This document shows, in pieces, positions 11,401-22,645 of a DNA stretch of 64,000 nt. The DNA is taken from positions 24,690,445-24,754,444 of the forward strand of contig OU744446.1 of the NCBI GenBank assembly GCA_916610825.1. The letters are read 5' to 3'. Both the position numbers and the translations under genes were made by a program. This stretch comes from Haliclystus octoradiatus. Lineage: Eukaryota; Cnidaria; Staurozoa; Stauromedusae; Haliclystidae. The notes beneath the pieces were generated by a model. That model had not been told where the DNA came from. It made no database searches and saw nothing but the letters and a program-made list of their open reading frames with translations. The stretch's first letter is position 1; each line of letters begins with the position of its first letter.

Positions 11401-14400
11401 AGCAAGCATTGAGCAATTTCACAGTTTCACGTCAGTCTTTTTACCTATCAGTATTGCTAGGATATATATTCTTCTTGGTTCAGCTGTCACTAACGACTGA
11501 CATAAAATATATTATAGAGAGTTGTGTGATTTTTTAATTATTTTGTTGCAAATTACTAGCTTTTCAGACAGGTTTACATTTGACAGCATGAGAAAGTGTA
11601 AATACCTATATCATCATTTTATTTTAAATGATATGCTCAACTATTTGACAATTTTACCTTGTATGAAGTGTTCCTGCCAAGACTCAGTTGCATAACTGAA
11701 ATGAAAATAATTGTTTACAGTACTATGGCTGGTTTGAAACAAACAAATCATTTGGTATGGAGATAAAATAGTTTTCAGGTTAGACCAGTTTTTATCTGGG
11801 TTGAAATGTTGAGTATTGTATCCAATATCCAGGGTAGGACTCAGATCTAAGCACAGCCACCGCATGCTTTAATCCAAAACAAAACATGCAGTTTCCACAT
11901 TTAAGTACCACTTGATTGGATCAGTTAAAATTTAATTAATTGTTACACATGATATGTGATTATGTCAAGTGATTTGTTAAGACCTTTTTCAGACTGATGC
12001 TTCAATAGTTAGTCCCTGGGAAACCACGTTATACGAAAATTAGCTACAGTTAAACCTGTCATAATGGTCACCTCGGCCACTTGTCTATAGTGGTCAATTT
12101 ATACCAGTAATACCAATATCAGATAGTATAGGAACAATTACAGCAGATGTATTATTTTTGACTTGTAAGTTACTTAAGTAACCATATTATTAGTCTATCC
12201 CATCATGGTGAAAAGTGTTGGCTCACCCCTTCTTGTCACATAGAATTAGATAGAAGTTGATTGTATAGTGCTATGCGCGCAATTTGCGCAAACAATACGG
12301 GTCAGGGACACCAATTTTCAGCATAAATTAATTAAAAATATTTTTGATTTGTTGAGCCTCTACTACATCATACAGCAATCAATCAGAGCTAAGAGTTACA
12401 CATATTTACATAGAGTTACATAATTATGTATGCTCAATTTAGATAGATACATAGATAGATATATATTTCAATCATTGAAAATTTAGTGATAAATACAAGG
12501 TAAAGATTAAAGTTTATAATTTGATACAATGATTGTGGTCATTCCATAAGCATAAATGCTTGTTTATTGGGAGACGCGTGATAATTTACAGGTTTTAGTT
12601 ATTCTAGCTAAGAATAATGGTTTAAAAAAAAAGAAAGAAAAGAGGAGAAAGACAATGTAAAATAAATGGACAAATCTGTATGTATTATAATGAATCAGGA
12701 AAAGAGTTATAAAATGTCAGTAGCTATTTGATGAAGGTTTATTTGTTCTAAATTAGGTAGGTCATTAAGTTACAGTCAATTATAGTTAGTTTGTTGATTG
12801 AAAAACGTAACAGTTTTTTACCGTGCAGGTGCTAGTGTAAGCATTTAATAATGAATTCTTCACAAAACGGGAGAAGTTTGCTCTAACTGGGGAAAGGTTC
12901 AGAGTACATTTTTTGCTGTTCCATAGTGTAGGAAGTCTGTGATTAAGGAGCCGTTGCAGGAAGGTGGTCTTTGCATATGGTATTGAAAATAAATTTGTAA
13001 TGCGTTTTTCTTTACTACAGTCAAACCTGGTATAACGGTCACCTCTATACAGCGGCCACCTGTCTATAGTGGTCACTTTTGCAATGTCTAAAATAGTATT
13101 TTCTATTGAATCAAACCTGTATATAAAGGCCACCTGTCTATAGTGGGCAATTTATCTACCTCTGGAAGCTGGCCGTTATATACAGGTTTCACTGTAAAAA
13201 AATTGAAAATTGATTTAGTTGTCAGAGCATATTTTACTGATATGGATCGACAAAGGAAAGTCAACGATTTCAAAATGTAGAGATCATTAACACTTTAGAA
13301 TATTTAGAGATTGAAAAAAAGGTTCAGTATGGGTTAGAGGTCTACAACTCAGAAGGACTCGTAGGCATCTTTTATTTAGGGTTTTTAATTTATTGCAATT
13401 CACTGAGTGGCCCCAAATTGGAAGGCCATACTCAAGGTGAGGTTTGACTATTGATGAGTATATTTGTGATTTGTAGATATTTGAAAGGAATTTTTTTAAT
13501 TTTATCAATGTATAACATAATGATCGGATTTTCTTACACACAAAATCAACATGAATTTTCAAGTTTAATTTGTCATCAAGCAATAGACCTAAGAATTTAA
13601 CATGTTTTTCTTTTTCGTTTATTCCACATCGTTCAATTTGTGTGTTATTTATTTGCAGATTAATCTTGATACGTTGATTATTGAAAAGAATAAATTTTGT
13701 TTTTGCTTCATGTAGTTTGAGTTGGTTGTCGTAAAACCATTTTGAAATAGTGTTTAATTCTGCGTTAACATTCTCCTGCAACTGGGTGACATTACTGTCA
13801 GACCATTGAAGGGTAGTATCATCTGCAAAACGACTCACTTGAAATTCAGTTGAACTTGGCAAATCATTTACAAAAATTAAAAAAGGAGTGGTCCGAGTAT
13901 ACTGCCTTGTGGAACACCACAAGTTACAGTATTGGGTTGAGATTCATGGTTGTTCATGCATACAATTTGTTTTCTGTTTGTGATGTTGGAGACGTAATAA
14001 TAACACAATATATATAGAAGGTAATCGTATAACCGTATCATAGTAGAGATGAACATAAACATAAAGCATATTACAAGACTGGGATCTAGCCTGTAATGTA
14101 CACAAGTCACATGACACTACATGCCTCTTCTTCAGCGAGTGTAACGTAGTGGTGGGTGGCAGACCCGGTTGCTGCGTTTGGGCTTCATCTGTTGGATGTG
14201 ACCACTATCTTCATCTTCGTCGATTGGAGATGGCTGATCTTCATCTTCCAAAATCTGTGCGTCTTCCTCCTCTGGCTCTTCAGGGTTGCTGAATGGTCGA
14301 AGGAATCGTCTGTTTCTCCAATACAGGAGACCGGTCTCTGATTTGATCAGGTAACTTCTCTGTCTTGGGTATACCTTGACGATTTCTCCTACTAACTGCC

Positions 14401-17400
14401 ATTTTTTTGATGTAGGATTTTGAACTCGGACAACATCACCATCTTCCAAAAGTGATAGATCTTTCGCCGTTGAATCATATTGGGTTTTTGTTTTTGCTCT
14501 GAGCTTGACTGCTTTTTCATCTGCTTCTTGGACAAGCTTAATCACAGAGCGCTGAAATTCCAGAGGATGTGTAGGTAGCCTAGATCTTAACGGCCTGCCA
14601 AATAAACGAACAGCCGGGCTTATTCCATCTGCGGAAGGTGTGTTCCTCAGCTCGATGATGGCATCTGTGAATGCAGGTGTATCTAATGCACCACGTGAGC
14701 TGACCTTCGTCATCAAGGCCTTCATGACCTTAACTGCAGCTTCAGCATGTCCATTGGCTTTCGGGTGATATGGAGGGGATGGATCATGTAGTGTGCTCCA
14801 TTCCAAGCAATATTTGGCAAACTCTCTGCTTTGGAAAGGTGGTCCTCCATCACTCGTTAGTCTTGCTGGCAGACCCATCATTCTGGCCCATTGTAAGATG
14901 AAATGTACCACATGATCTGTATTTGCACCATTGCTACCAAAGTTGTACACCTCTTTCCAACCGGAGTACTTATCTGTTATGATCAAGTACTCCAGACCAG
15001 CGAAAGAAACTCTGATCTGTTCCGTGGCATTTGCCTCACCAGGATGAGTTGTGGGAATGTCAGAGTGAAGAGTTTCTTTGCATAGGCTGGCACGATTTTC
15101 TTGGCAAGGTGAGCAATTTTTCACCAGGTTCGATATGTCTTTTGTTAGGCCAGGCCAGAAGATGCATTCACGAGCACGTCGTATTGTGCGGACTCTTCCT
15201 TGATGAGATGCGTGTAGGTGTTGCAATGTCTCCTGTCGTATTGCACTTGGAATAAAGAGGCGATGTTGCTGAAAAAGAACTACGTTGTCCACCACTGACA
15301 GGCCTTTGTGGAATGCTTTGAAGTCTTGCAAAATGTTGTCTTTCCAGGCTGTATGACCTGGTTTGTGAGGAATGGCATATATTACAATATTGCTTGTCGT
15401 TATCACCTGCAGCAAGGACTTTATCCAGGATGATATCTGGATTTGTTGCTTGATGACTTGGTAGTAGAACTGAAAAAAGAGCAAAGGAGGCGAATGCTTC
15501 AATTTCAATTTCACCAGCGAGATCATCTTCTTCAGGTTGATTGACTGGGTTGCGAGAGAGACAGTCCACCACCACATGCTGTGTTCCAGGACGCCATACT
15601 GCCGTGAAATTATAACTCGATAACTTTTCTTTCAGTCGAATAATGCGTGGTGTATCAATGCTATCCAAGGTTTTGTAATTCAGGATTGCCTCCAGTGGAT
15701 TGTGATCGACCAGAACTGCAAAATGCGATCCAAGTAGGAACAGACGGCATTTTTGGATTGCCCAAACCACAGCTAATAACTCAATTTCTGTTGCTTAGTA
15801 ATTTGACTCCGTGGGTGTCACAAACCTCGAACCACACTGCAGAAGATGCCATGTATTATCATTATGTTGCTGCCATAATGCAAATCCAAGCCCCTGTGAC
15901 TGCGCTGCATCCGTTTTCAATCTTAACTTCGAACCTGGGATGAATTGCGCCAACTTTCTAGGATTTGAAAGCATCGCAATAACTTCATCAAATGCTTTCT
16001 GTTGATGTCCTTCCCAAACAAAAGTGGAACTGGGGGACAAAAGTGCTCGGAATGGCTGCATCAGCTCAGCAATATCGGCTGTGAATGCCTCAAACTGCTG
16101 GACCAGTCCACAGAAAGATCACAGATCAGTGCGAGTTTGAGGGATGGGGAATTTACCGAGTGCATCAACCAATTCTGGATTCACCGAATACCCACAGCCA
16201 TCGATGACATAACCACACCACTGTACCCTTTCCTCAGCATAGACAAACTTCTTCCTGCCAAGTGTTATACCTGCTTCCTTACAACACTTCAGGATTGAGC
16301 GAACTCGTTCTTCGTGTGTGGCCAAATCGGAATCAAAAATGATGTAGTCCTTAACCACTTTCTGGACATTGCTAATTCCTTTGATAGCGTCATCCCCTCT
16401 TCTATTGTGTTCATCCCCTGCACACGAAAGACCCATAGCATTACGACAAAAGCGCTTAGAGCCCCATGGTGTGATGAAGGTTGTCAGTGGGCGTGATTCT
16501 TTGGCCAGGGGTATCTGCCAATAACCATGGCGAGCATCCAGTGTTGTGAAATACTTACTTCATACCAGCCGGTATCTTTGCAACTTCCTCTCGTGGAACT
16601 TTCGTAGCATAACCTGGTCGTTTTACATATGGGTTTAATGACGTAAAATCTACTGTAATACGTGGTTCATTTGACCCTTTCTTTGGGACGACTACCATTG
16701 GATGCTGCCAATCAGGGGTTTCGCCAATTGGTACATTCTCGATGATTCCCTTGGAAGTCATTTCAATTAATTTGTTCTTCACTGTATCTTCCCAGTGAAG
16801 AGGGATGCTATAGGCTTTATAGCGTCGCACTGGTTTGGCCTCTGGAGTGAGTTGGATAACCATTTCAGGGCCAGTCATAGCTTTCAAAGGAGCATCATCA
16901 CTGATAGGGAAGATATCAGAGAAATCTGATAAAATCCGCTGCTTCTGTGTTGCAACAATAGGCTCTGACTCCTTGATATTGGGGGATATTTCAGTATTTT
17001 TCCCAAGAGACAATGCGTTCAGGGTATTGTAGGTAGGGGACTTTACAGACTCTTCAATATGGGGCCATTCAGGAGGGAGTAGACCTAAAGCAATACATCC
17101 TGCTTTGCTCAATAATGGTAAACTACAACTTTCCACTATATGGACAACTGCATCATAAGAGTGTCCACCATGTCGCAATGTCATGTTAGCTTTCCCGTAG
17201 CTCATCAGAGTCTTCCCGTCTGCACTGATCAGATGGTCGGTATCTTCCTTCAATACAAACTTCCCTTTGCTGCCAAATGCGGCCAAATCATCCCCACTCA
17301 TAGCATCGCAGAACGCCCCGGGATCAGGTAACCACATCATGGTTGGATTATAACGGGTGAAATGACTTGCGGCCAGAGGGAGGGTGTCTTTTCTAACTTT

Positions 17401-20400
17401 TGTGACTGTTCCCACCGTAAGGGGGTTAGTTAAGAGTACACAATTTTGTGCCTTGGTGTCAGATTTGATTGACCGGCATTCTGAACGGTAATGTCCTCTT
17501 TTGTTGCAATTGAAACATTCAACATCCTTAGCTGTACATAGGTCTGGGGTCAAATGGGGTCCTTTGCCACAATTCCTGCAGAGCTGTGCGTTGGGGGAAG
17601 TAGTACTGCTGGCATTTGGCTTTTTTGTTTGTTTACCACGCCTATATGCAGACCTGTCATTTCCCTCTCTAGATACAAAGCTGATTGTACTATGAGAGTC
17701 TGATCTGTGATTGAGATGATCATGTGTTTTCTGACTTGCCTCCTGCGTCCGGCAAATGGTTAATGACCTATCTAAGGTAAGACTGTTAAAAGGTTCTTCT
17801 AGCAGCTTTTGCTGTGTAGCTGCATCCTTAATACCACATACAAGGCGGTCCCTAAGCCTCTCATTTTTATAGGCCAGTGAATGATGACAAGCAGTGTTAC
17901 AAGTTTTGCATACCAAGTCATCTGAGTATCCACATGAGTCATCTATGGTGCGCAAGGCAGCCATATAACTATCGACTGACTCACCCTCCTGTTATGCACG
18001 GGAATAGAATTCTTGTCTATCTAAAAGAGGGTTCCGCTGCTTCCTGATGTATGTACAAATGTGCTTTAGGACAGCTCCAATATCATCTTCATCTTCTCTA
18101 ATAGAAAGCATACTATTGTACCATAGTCGAACCCAGTCTTCATGGAGAGCACTACGAATAATTTGCTGTCTACCTCTCAATGAGCAGTCTTCTTGTAAAC
18201 GTGTAAGTTCAGCATAGCCCTTGAAACTATTCTGCCGTGTACGAAAGGCTGCTAAAGTTGTCTCTTCTGGTGATATCTTTAAGTATGATGTGTCCATTTT
18301 TTTTGCAACACTACGTGGCGTTTGGTGACTTGTATCGACATTGCTAGTGATGGAAGCGCCAATTGCGTCAGCATGAGAACGATTTTTTTGCGTAGTATCA
18401 TTCATTAGAGCAATGGCTTCATTTTGATGACGTAATGTTTCTGCAATTTCATGCTGTTGGTCCAGGCTAGCCTTTCGTTGCTCTTGGAGTTGATGCTGCA
18501 AGTCCAGGTGTTGTTGTTGTTGATTGGCTAACATCTGAATCATCATTTGCATTGTTTGCTGCATTGGGTCCATTGCTGCTTGTGCTTGCGGAATGTTCTG
18601 AGGATTTGCTACAATTTGCGGATCATTTTGCAAGTCCGCTGAGTCCGCGGCCTCTCTTTCATTTTCGTCCGAGGCTGGATTAGACCGCGTGGCTTTGTGC
18701 ATAATGGCGGCTAGTTGTGTTACCGAAAGTTTTCAATGTCAATTATTGAGGCGCAACAATCGTGTAGTACGCAAGGATTTTGTTACTTAATTGTTAAGCT
18801 GATCTTCTAGTTGATATAATGGTTATTAAAACAACTATTGCTTCGTGCAAGATAACTGCGAACGATCCAAACAGCGGATGTGGTCCAATCGTTGTCGTTG
18901 GGCTCACGAAAATTGTTTGCGAAAACGAGCACAGCTGTTGAATCAATAAATCACTTATCATCAACCAAATTATTGGATGTTATTAATAATATCTCCGAGG
19001 TTCATTCATTAGATATCAACTGCGCCATGTTGGAGACGTAATAATAACACAATATATATAGAAAGTAATTGTATAACCGTATCATAGTAGAGATGAACAT
19101 AAACATAAAGCATATTACAAGACTGGGATCTAGCCCGTAATGTACACAAGTCACATGACATTACATGTGATTCCATAGTGGGATAACTTGGATAAAAGAA
19201 TGCTGTGATTTACAGTATCGAAGCCTTTTTTAAGGTCAATAAATATGGCAACATGGTATTTGTCAGTTTGCTGCGTAAATATATTGTCCAACAAATTTAA
19301 AATACAATCCATTGTTTGATAAAATTTTCGGAAACCGAATTAAAATTTTGTTAAAAAATGTTTATCAAAATAAAAATAAAGTTGATATATACAACTCGCT
19401 CTAACAGCTTGGAAAATGTTGAAATAATGGAAATAGGCCTGTAATTGGAGATTAAATGGATGTCTCCAGTTTTGAATAATGGTAAAACCTTTGCAATTTT
19501 ATAATTTTGAGGGAAAAAACCTGTTTTCAAAGAGAGATTTACAAGATAAGTTAGCGGAGAGAGAATTTCTTGATATATGGATTTCAAACAAGTGCTTGAT
19601 ATGTTATCAATAGAAGAACTAGATTTAGTTTTCATTTTCTTAATTACTTTCTGCACGGCTGTTTGTTGGTAATCCAGGAACAAAGCAATGCTTCCAATTG
19701 TTGTTTTTCTCGCGGGTTGAGCCATAATAGCACACAAAGATTATCAACAAATTAAGGTAAGAACTGTTCCGACCGCGCGGTTCGGCTGAGTAGGCCTATT
19801 GATGTCACATCAAATAAGTCGAATTTTCCCGTTATCTTATCGGCCGAATGTCTTGGACCCATTAGATTTAAGGGTACTGGAACCGATTTATGAGGAAAAA
19901 TCGGAAATATTGTTTTGGTGAGAATCCCCTATTAAACTGAAAAATGTAATATTGCTATAATACTTACGTTTTTGGCTCTCTAGTGTGAGAAGTGGAAAGC
20001 TTCCTTTTAATATCCTATCAAAATCAGGATCAGCCGGCTGCACCGCGTTATCATCATCCCACCATGGAACAAGTTTCTCAACAGATGATTCAAAACAGCT
20101 TTCTTCTGCCTCGTCATCAGCATCCAATCCCAGATCAGACAATCCACTTTCTGCTTCATCCGAAGGTATATCTACTTTTTCAAGACTCGCATTTCGCATT
20201 TGATGACATAGTCCCCCGGCATCAAGGGATATATCAATCATGGCACATTCGCTAGTACCAGTCCCTAATACAAATGATGAACTCAAATGCGTCAGTGGAA
20301 CACCAGATCTGACACGCTCTCTTTTATGGCGTCGTTTATCTCTTGTATGCTCCATAAATACATCACCAGATAGATTATCTGATAATACAGTTTTAATAGA

Positions 20401-20883
20401 TTCTTCCTTATTACTTCTTTTACTGCGACGGCGTCGTCTCAAAGATTTGGCCGTCCCAATAGCTTCACTAAATGAATCACTTTCTGCCATTTCCAATGGA
20501 CTATTTGTAAATTTAACACACTCAACTTTTAATATGTTATTTAATATTTGTGATTTTGATTCTATTTTGTCAACCTCTATGTCTGAGTCCGATGCATTCA
20601 TTGCAATATTTGTGATATAATCTTGCATCACCAACTCATCACTTAAATTTCCACTTGATGAGGACTGTGACATGTCCAATTCAATATAGTCTTCCATTCG
20701 ACGTTTTCTACCTTTTCTTCTTCGCTTCCTTTTCCTATTTCCTCTACTATCTATGTCATGTGTGTATAAATCGTAATCAATTTTTGATAAATCCTCGCGA
20801 GAATTGTTAACCGAAGTTGTTTCAAGATTATCTTTGAAACGGGCTGATAAAAAGTCTATTTCCTTCAATATATCATCCATCAT
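8419..20883 (-). CDS. GPATCH2: GPATCH2 homologue, G-patch protein (8 exons)
   Basis: Nuclear G-patch protein; vertebrate GPATCH2 activates the DEAH helicase DHX15 through this motif. Exons in transcript order: 19968-20883, 11658-11695, 11144-11220, 10832-10871, 10638-10723, 9766-9828, 9222-9292, 8419-8594; all phases match and give 488 residues (human about 528). Seen: a basic Lys/Arg nuclear-localisation-like cluster at about 49-62. Acidic and serine-rich stretches follow. The family block VPWW...FDRILKGSFPL lies at about 272-298. The C-terminal G-patch (MLRGMGWMPGTGLGK... RRVGLGY) lies at about 446-482. Start: two adjacent Met codons (20883, 20880), and the second has the better context. 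An in-frame upstream Met would add 12 residues. Small internal exons 2-7 are poorly conserved and rest on splice signals plus phase; the exon 5 donor (GTCAGA) is weak. Intron 1 (8.3 kb) is swollen by nested transposons. The gene could equally be the single ancestor of GPATCH2 and GPATCH2L. Confidence 0.88.
8711..8800. repeat. GTTCATGAAC-type repeat cluster (degenerate)
   Basis: Contains ttcatgaagcgttcatgaac, then gctattcatgaac and gggtcatgaa within 90 bp. It lies in the last intron of GPATCH2. A degraded copy of the palindromic family seen best at 36745-36999. Confidence 0.5.
10168..10244. repeat. Complete GTTCATGAAC element with inverted ends, 77 bp
   Basis: Begins cccctgcgaaaaaac and ends gttttccacagggg, an inverted pair of about 14 bp. 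Between them are gaactgttcataaac and agttcatgaactcatgaac. It lies in a GPATCH2 intron. This is the shortest copy showing both ends, and it defines the element best. Confidence 0.65.
12045..12110. mobile_element. Partial end of a TA-flanked MITE
   Basis: ta followed by cagttaaacctgtcataatgg and tgtctatagtggtcaattta matches the left end of the complete MITE at 13018-13194. No matching right end was found nearby, so it is a truncated relic in GPATCH2 intron 1. Confidence 0.5.
12786..13983 (-). pseudogene. LINE reverse transcriptase, C-terminal half (interrupted)
   Basis: Non-LTR retrotransposon reverse transcriptase read on minus. Seen in order: the GVPQGSILGPLLF motif (around 13880-13920), then, after a one-base frameshift in a T run, VNDLP. 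The catalytic FADDTTL box follows at about 13810, then HVKFLGLLLDD, HLEYGLPIWG and a C-terminal segment (PTLWNSKK... SPVRANF) at 12786-13015. The last part is separated from the rest by a 177-bp MITE. The coding sequence continues into the 5' half at 19171-19740 once the Gypsy insertion is removed. CR1/Jockey-like by motif; clade not resolved. Dead copy. Confidence 0.85.
13018..13194. mobile_element. 177-bp MITE, TA target, inserted in the LINE
   Basis: Ends are cagtcaaacctggtataacgg and, inverted, cagtgaaacctgtatataacgg, flanked by TA at 13016-13017 and 13195-13196. The interior repeats ggccacctgtctatagtgg. The TA duplication and CAGT termini are typical of pogo/Tc1-mariner MITEs. It splits the C-terminal coding part of the LINE, so it is younger than that LINE. 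Confidence 0.85.
13984..14121 (-). repeat. 3' LTR of the decayed Gypsy element
   Basis: 138 bp, tgttggagacg ... cactaca (TG...CA). The target duplication tgtga is at 13979-13983. It differs from the other LTR at four positions by eye (about 3%). The strand just inside it, read on minus, ends in a purine run gaagaagaggca, the polypurine tract. Confidence 0.92.
14132..16554 (-). pseudogene. Gypsy pol: late RT, RNase H, intact integrase reading frame
   Basis: Read on minus from 16554 down. The reverse transcriptase continues after a 4-bp tandem duplication (aagtaagt at about 16556-16563) that shifts the frame. The position expected to hold the catalytic Asp pair reads VVKDYIIF, so one Asp is lost. 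In-frame stops lie at about 16119-16121 and 15795-15797. RNase H follows (VWAIQKCRLFLLG, VDHNPLEAIL). A frameshift lies near 15380. The integrase frame is open to the end at 14132: an HHCC zinc finger (H-x3-H ... C-x2-C, HASHQGRV to CSPCQE), the catalytic triad (ITDKYSGW, TSDGGPPF, NGHAEAAV), and a C-terminal GPY/F-like part rich in acidic residues. Confidence 0.88.
16555..17991 (-). pseudogene. Gypsy gag C-terminus, zinc knuckles, protease, RT N-terminus
   Basis: Same frame as the upstream gag fragment, separated from it only by the TAA at 17992-17994. Seen: two zinc knuckles (CRNCGKGPHLTPDLC and CFNCNKRGHYRSEC). A retropepsin-like segment LPDPGAFCDAMS has Pro where the family has Thr or Ser after the catalytic Asp. 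The reverse transcriptase start follows (PLHWEDTVKNKL, QHPMVVVPKKG, RITVDFTSLNPYV). The frame ends at the 4-bp duplication. The protease change may be damage or a lineage trait. Confidence 0.85.
17992..18702 (-). pseudogene. Gypsy gag N-terminal fragment
   Basis: 236 codons from an ATG about 325 bp inside the 5' LTR. A Gln-rich, probably coiled-coil stretch (QQTMQMMIQMLANQQQQH) is followed by a helical capsid-like part (LAAFRTRQNSFKGYAELT... ALHEDWVRLWY). It ends at a TAA that stays in frame with the rest of gag, so the stop interrupts one original frame. A C-to-T change in a Gln codon would explain it. Programmed readthrough is a less likely alternative given the other lesions. Confidence 0.8.
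19028..19165 (-). repeat. 5' LTR of the decayed Gypsy element
   Basis: 138 bp, tgttggagacg ... cattaca, followed by the duplication tgtga at 19166-19170. On minus this is the upstream LTR and should hold the promoter. Near-identical to 13984-14121. Confidence 0.92.
19171..19740 (-). pseudogene. LINE reverse transcriptase, N-terminal half
   Basis: Read on minus: SSSSIDNISSTCLK, FPQNYKIAKVLPLFK, ISNYRPISIISTFSKLLERV, then after a frame break the FIDLKKGFDTVNHSILLSKL motif. It stops at the Gypsy target duplication and continues in frame at 13983. Motif order is that of a non-LTR reverse transcriptase. No upstream endonuclease domain is visible before 19740, so the copy is 5'-truncated, as is usual for LINEs. 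Confidence 0.85.
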
Positions 20884-22645
20884 TGCGAATAAAGCATAAG
20901 GCGAATAAATGGATACCAATCTTTAGATGTAACATAGAATTGAGGTAGCATTCAGCTTTTATAAAGTAGCAAAATGTAATTATCAAGAACGAAAATGTGA
21001 GTCGATGAAAGTTGGAAACGGGATCATAAACAGAAATGTCCCCCAATGCCTCGTTTGCAAATGTCTGTAAGCAAAAGAGGGTTCATTGATCGATCCGATT
21101 ATCGGATTTAAGTATGATTGAGTTATCCTTTACAGATTAGATTTGATATGTATTTTATCATACGGTATTCAAAATAAGGATTTATCGAATAATTTTTATT
21201 TAGATCAATAGTTTTTGTTTACATCTATAAGGTTATGCAGCATGCTGGTTGAAGTTATAGTGACGAATGTGTTAGTCACAATGAAATATATAATATCCAT
21301 TTCAGCTGTGCCGGGCAAAGTGCGTAATTATGCTCGCTACTTTGAGAACTATCAGCAAATTACGTAGCTTTTTCTGATGATGTATCCGTTTCTATGCTGA
21401 TTAACTAAATCACAGGGCTGCTTTTTGTTAATTAGTTGTAATGTCCTGATAGGCATTGTGGGATCGACAGTGTGGTTTATTAGTAAGTAGATTTCCGATC
21501 TGTCCTGTCTTGAAGTTATTCAAAACCACCTGTTCTCACGAAATCTCATCATTCAATATTTTGGCTGAGGCTCGATGTAAACACAACACGTACCAATGAT
21601 CAAAATGATTCACTTGCATCGCTTCTTCAGATACGCAGTTATTTACATCCAATAAGTTTGGTCTCAAAACATAAGAATATTGATCATCGCAAATGCGATA
21701 GAATCTTAACATTTTAAAAGATTTGAGATATTAGAATTGGAGTTTTGGACATTTTAATAGAAGATTATAGATCGTACGTACATAATGTATTGATGTTCGT
21801 AAGTTAACGTTGAACTTGATGGAAATATCATTTTAGCTATTCTTGAAACAATTTTTATTCGTTGGACATATTAATTATATGTAAATTTTAATCTAAAAGG
21901 TAAAGTTTGGCTATTTAAATATATATATTGTAGATGGTTTGCGACAAAAAAAAAAGTAACATATAGGAATACTATATCATGTAACTTGTTTCAAGGAACC
22001 ACTTTTAATAACGGTTTACAACACCTTGATTCACTCTTATGATGAGATTATATTCTGACAGTTGTTACTGATACGGACAATGAAATTCATTAATTAACTA
22101 GAACAAAGGTCAAAGGTCTGTGTTCACAGTGAAGATTAACAATGATTATTTTAATGAATGAATATTTAATTATTGCGTTTGATCATATGAAATATAGGTA
22201 TTCAAGAGTATTACTGTATCCGAAGGAATAATATATTTCAGCAGCATACTGATATTAATTCTATACGCAAGCCATGTCTATGAAAAGATATAGTCTGAAC
22301 AGAAACCGCAAATCAATTATTCTTGTATCTCATTACAAATCCTTGATTAAATGCATACAATTTACAAGAAGCTGGCATACAATACAATTAATGGACTCTG
22401 GGTAAAATTTTTTTTTACAAACACACTTCGCTCTTATTCTCATAAACTCTAGTGCTGGAGCGATTTTTGTGGCGTTATATTATAGCTATTTTCCAAAAAT
22501 ATATCACAGAAAGGAAAAGGCTAGGAATTCTTCCTGAGATGTCGTGAAATCCATGTCATATGTTAGTTAGATTAAGAGAATTATCTTTGTAAACAATGCG
22601 CATTATATTCATTTTCACTTCTTTTTTAGGATTTTCTATTTCAAC
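20884..22645. other. Divergent intergenic region GPATCH2 / E-Syt
   Basis: 1.76 kb between the GPATCH2 start codon (minus) and the E-Syt start codon (plus). It must hold both promoters and the E-Syt 5' noncoding exon(s). A polypyrimidine tract with AG at about 22628-22629 (cttcttttttag) ends an E-Syt leader intron just before the ATG. No coding exon, RNA gene or transposon was recognised. Confidence 0.5.

Larger units (their letters stand above)
13984..19165 (-). mobile_element. Ty3/Gypsy LTR retrotransposon, 5182 bp, decayed
   Basis: Two 138-bp LTRs bound a minus-strand gag-pol region, with the 5-bp duplication tgtga outside both ends (13979-13983, 19166-19170). The sequence just inside the 5' LTR on minus, tggcgcagttgat, is the primer-binding-site position; the tRNA is not identified. 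The element sits inside the reverse transcriptase gene of a LINE, which itself lies in GPATCH2 intron 1. Coding is broken by nonsense codons and frameshifts, so it can no longer move by itself. Confidence 0.93.

Noticed and set aside
19985..20620. Plus-strand frames opposite GPATCH2 exon 1
   Set aside because: Shadows of a strongly supported exon; serine-rich translation is the mirror of its acidic and basic codons.
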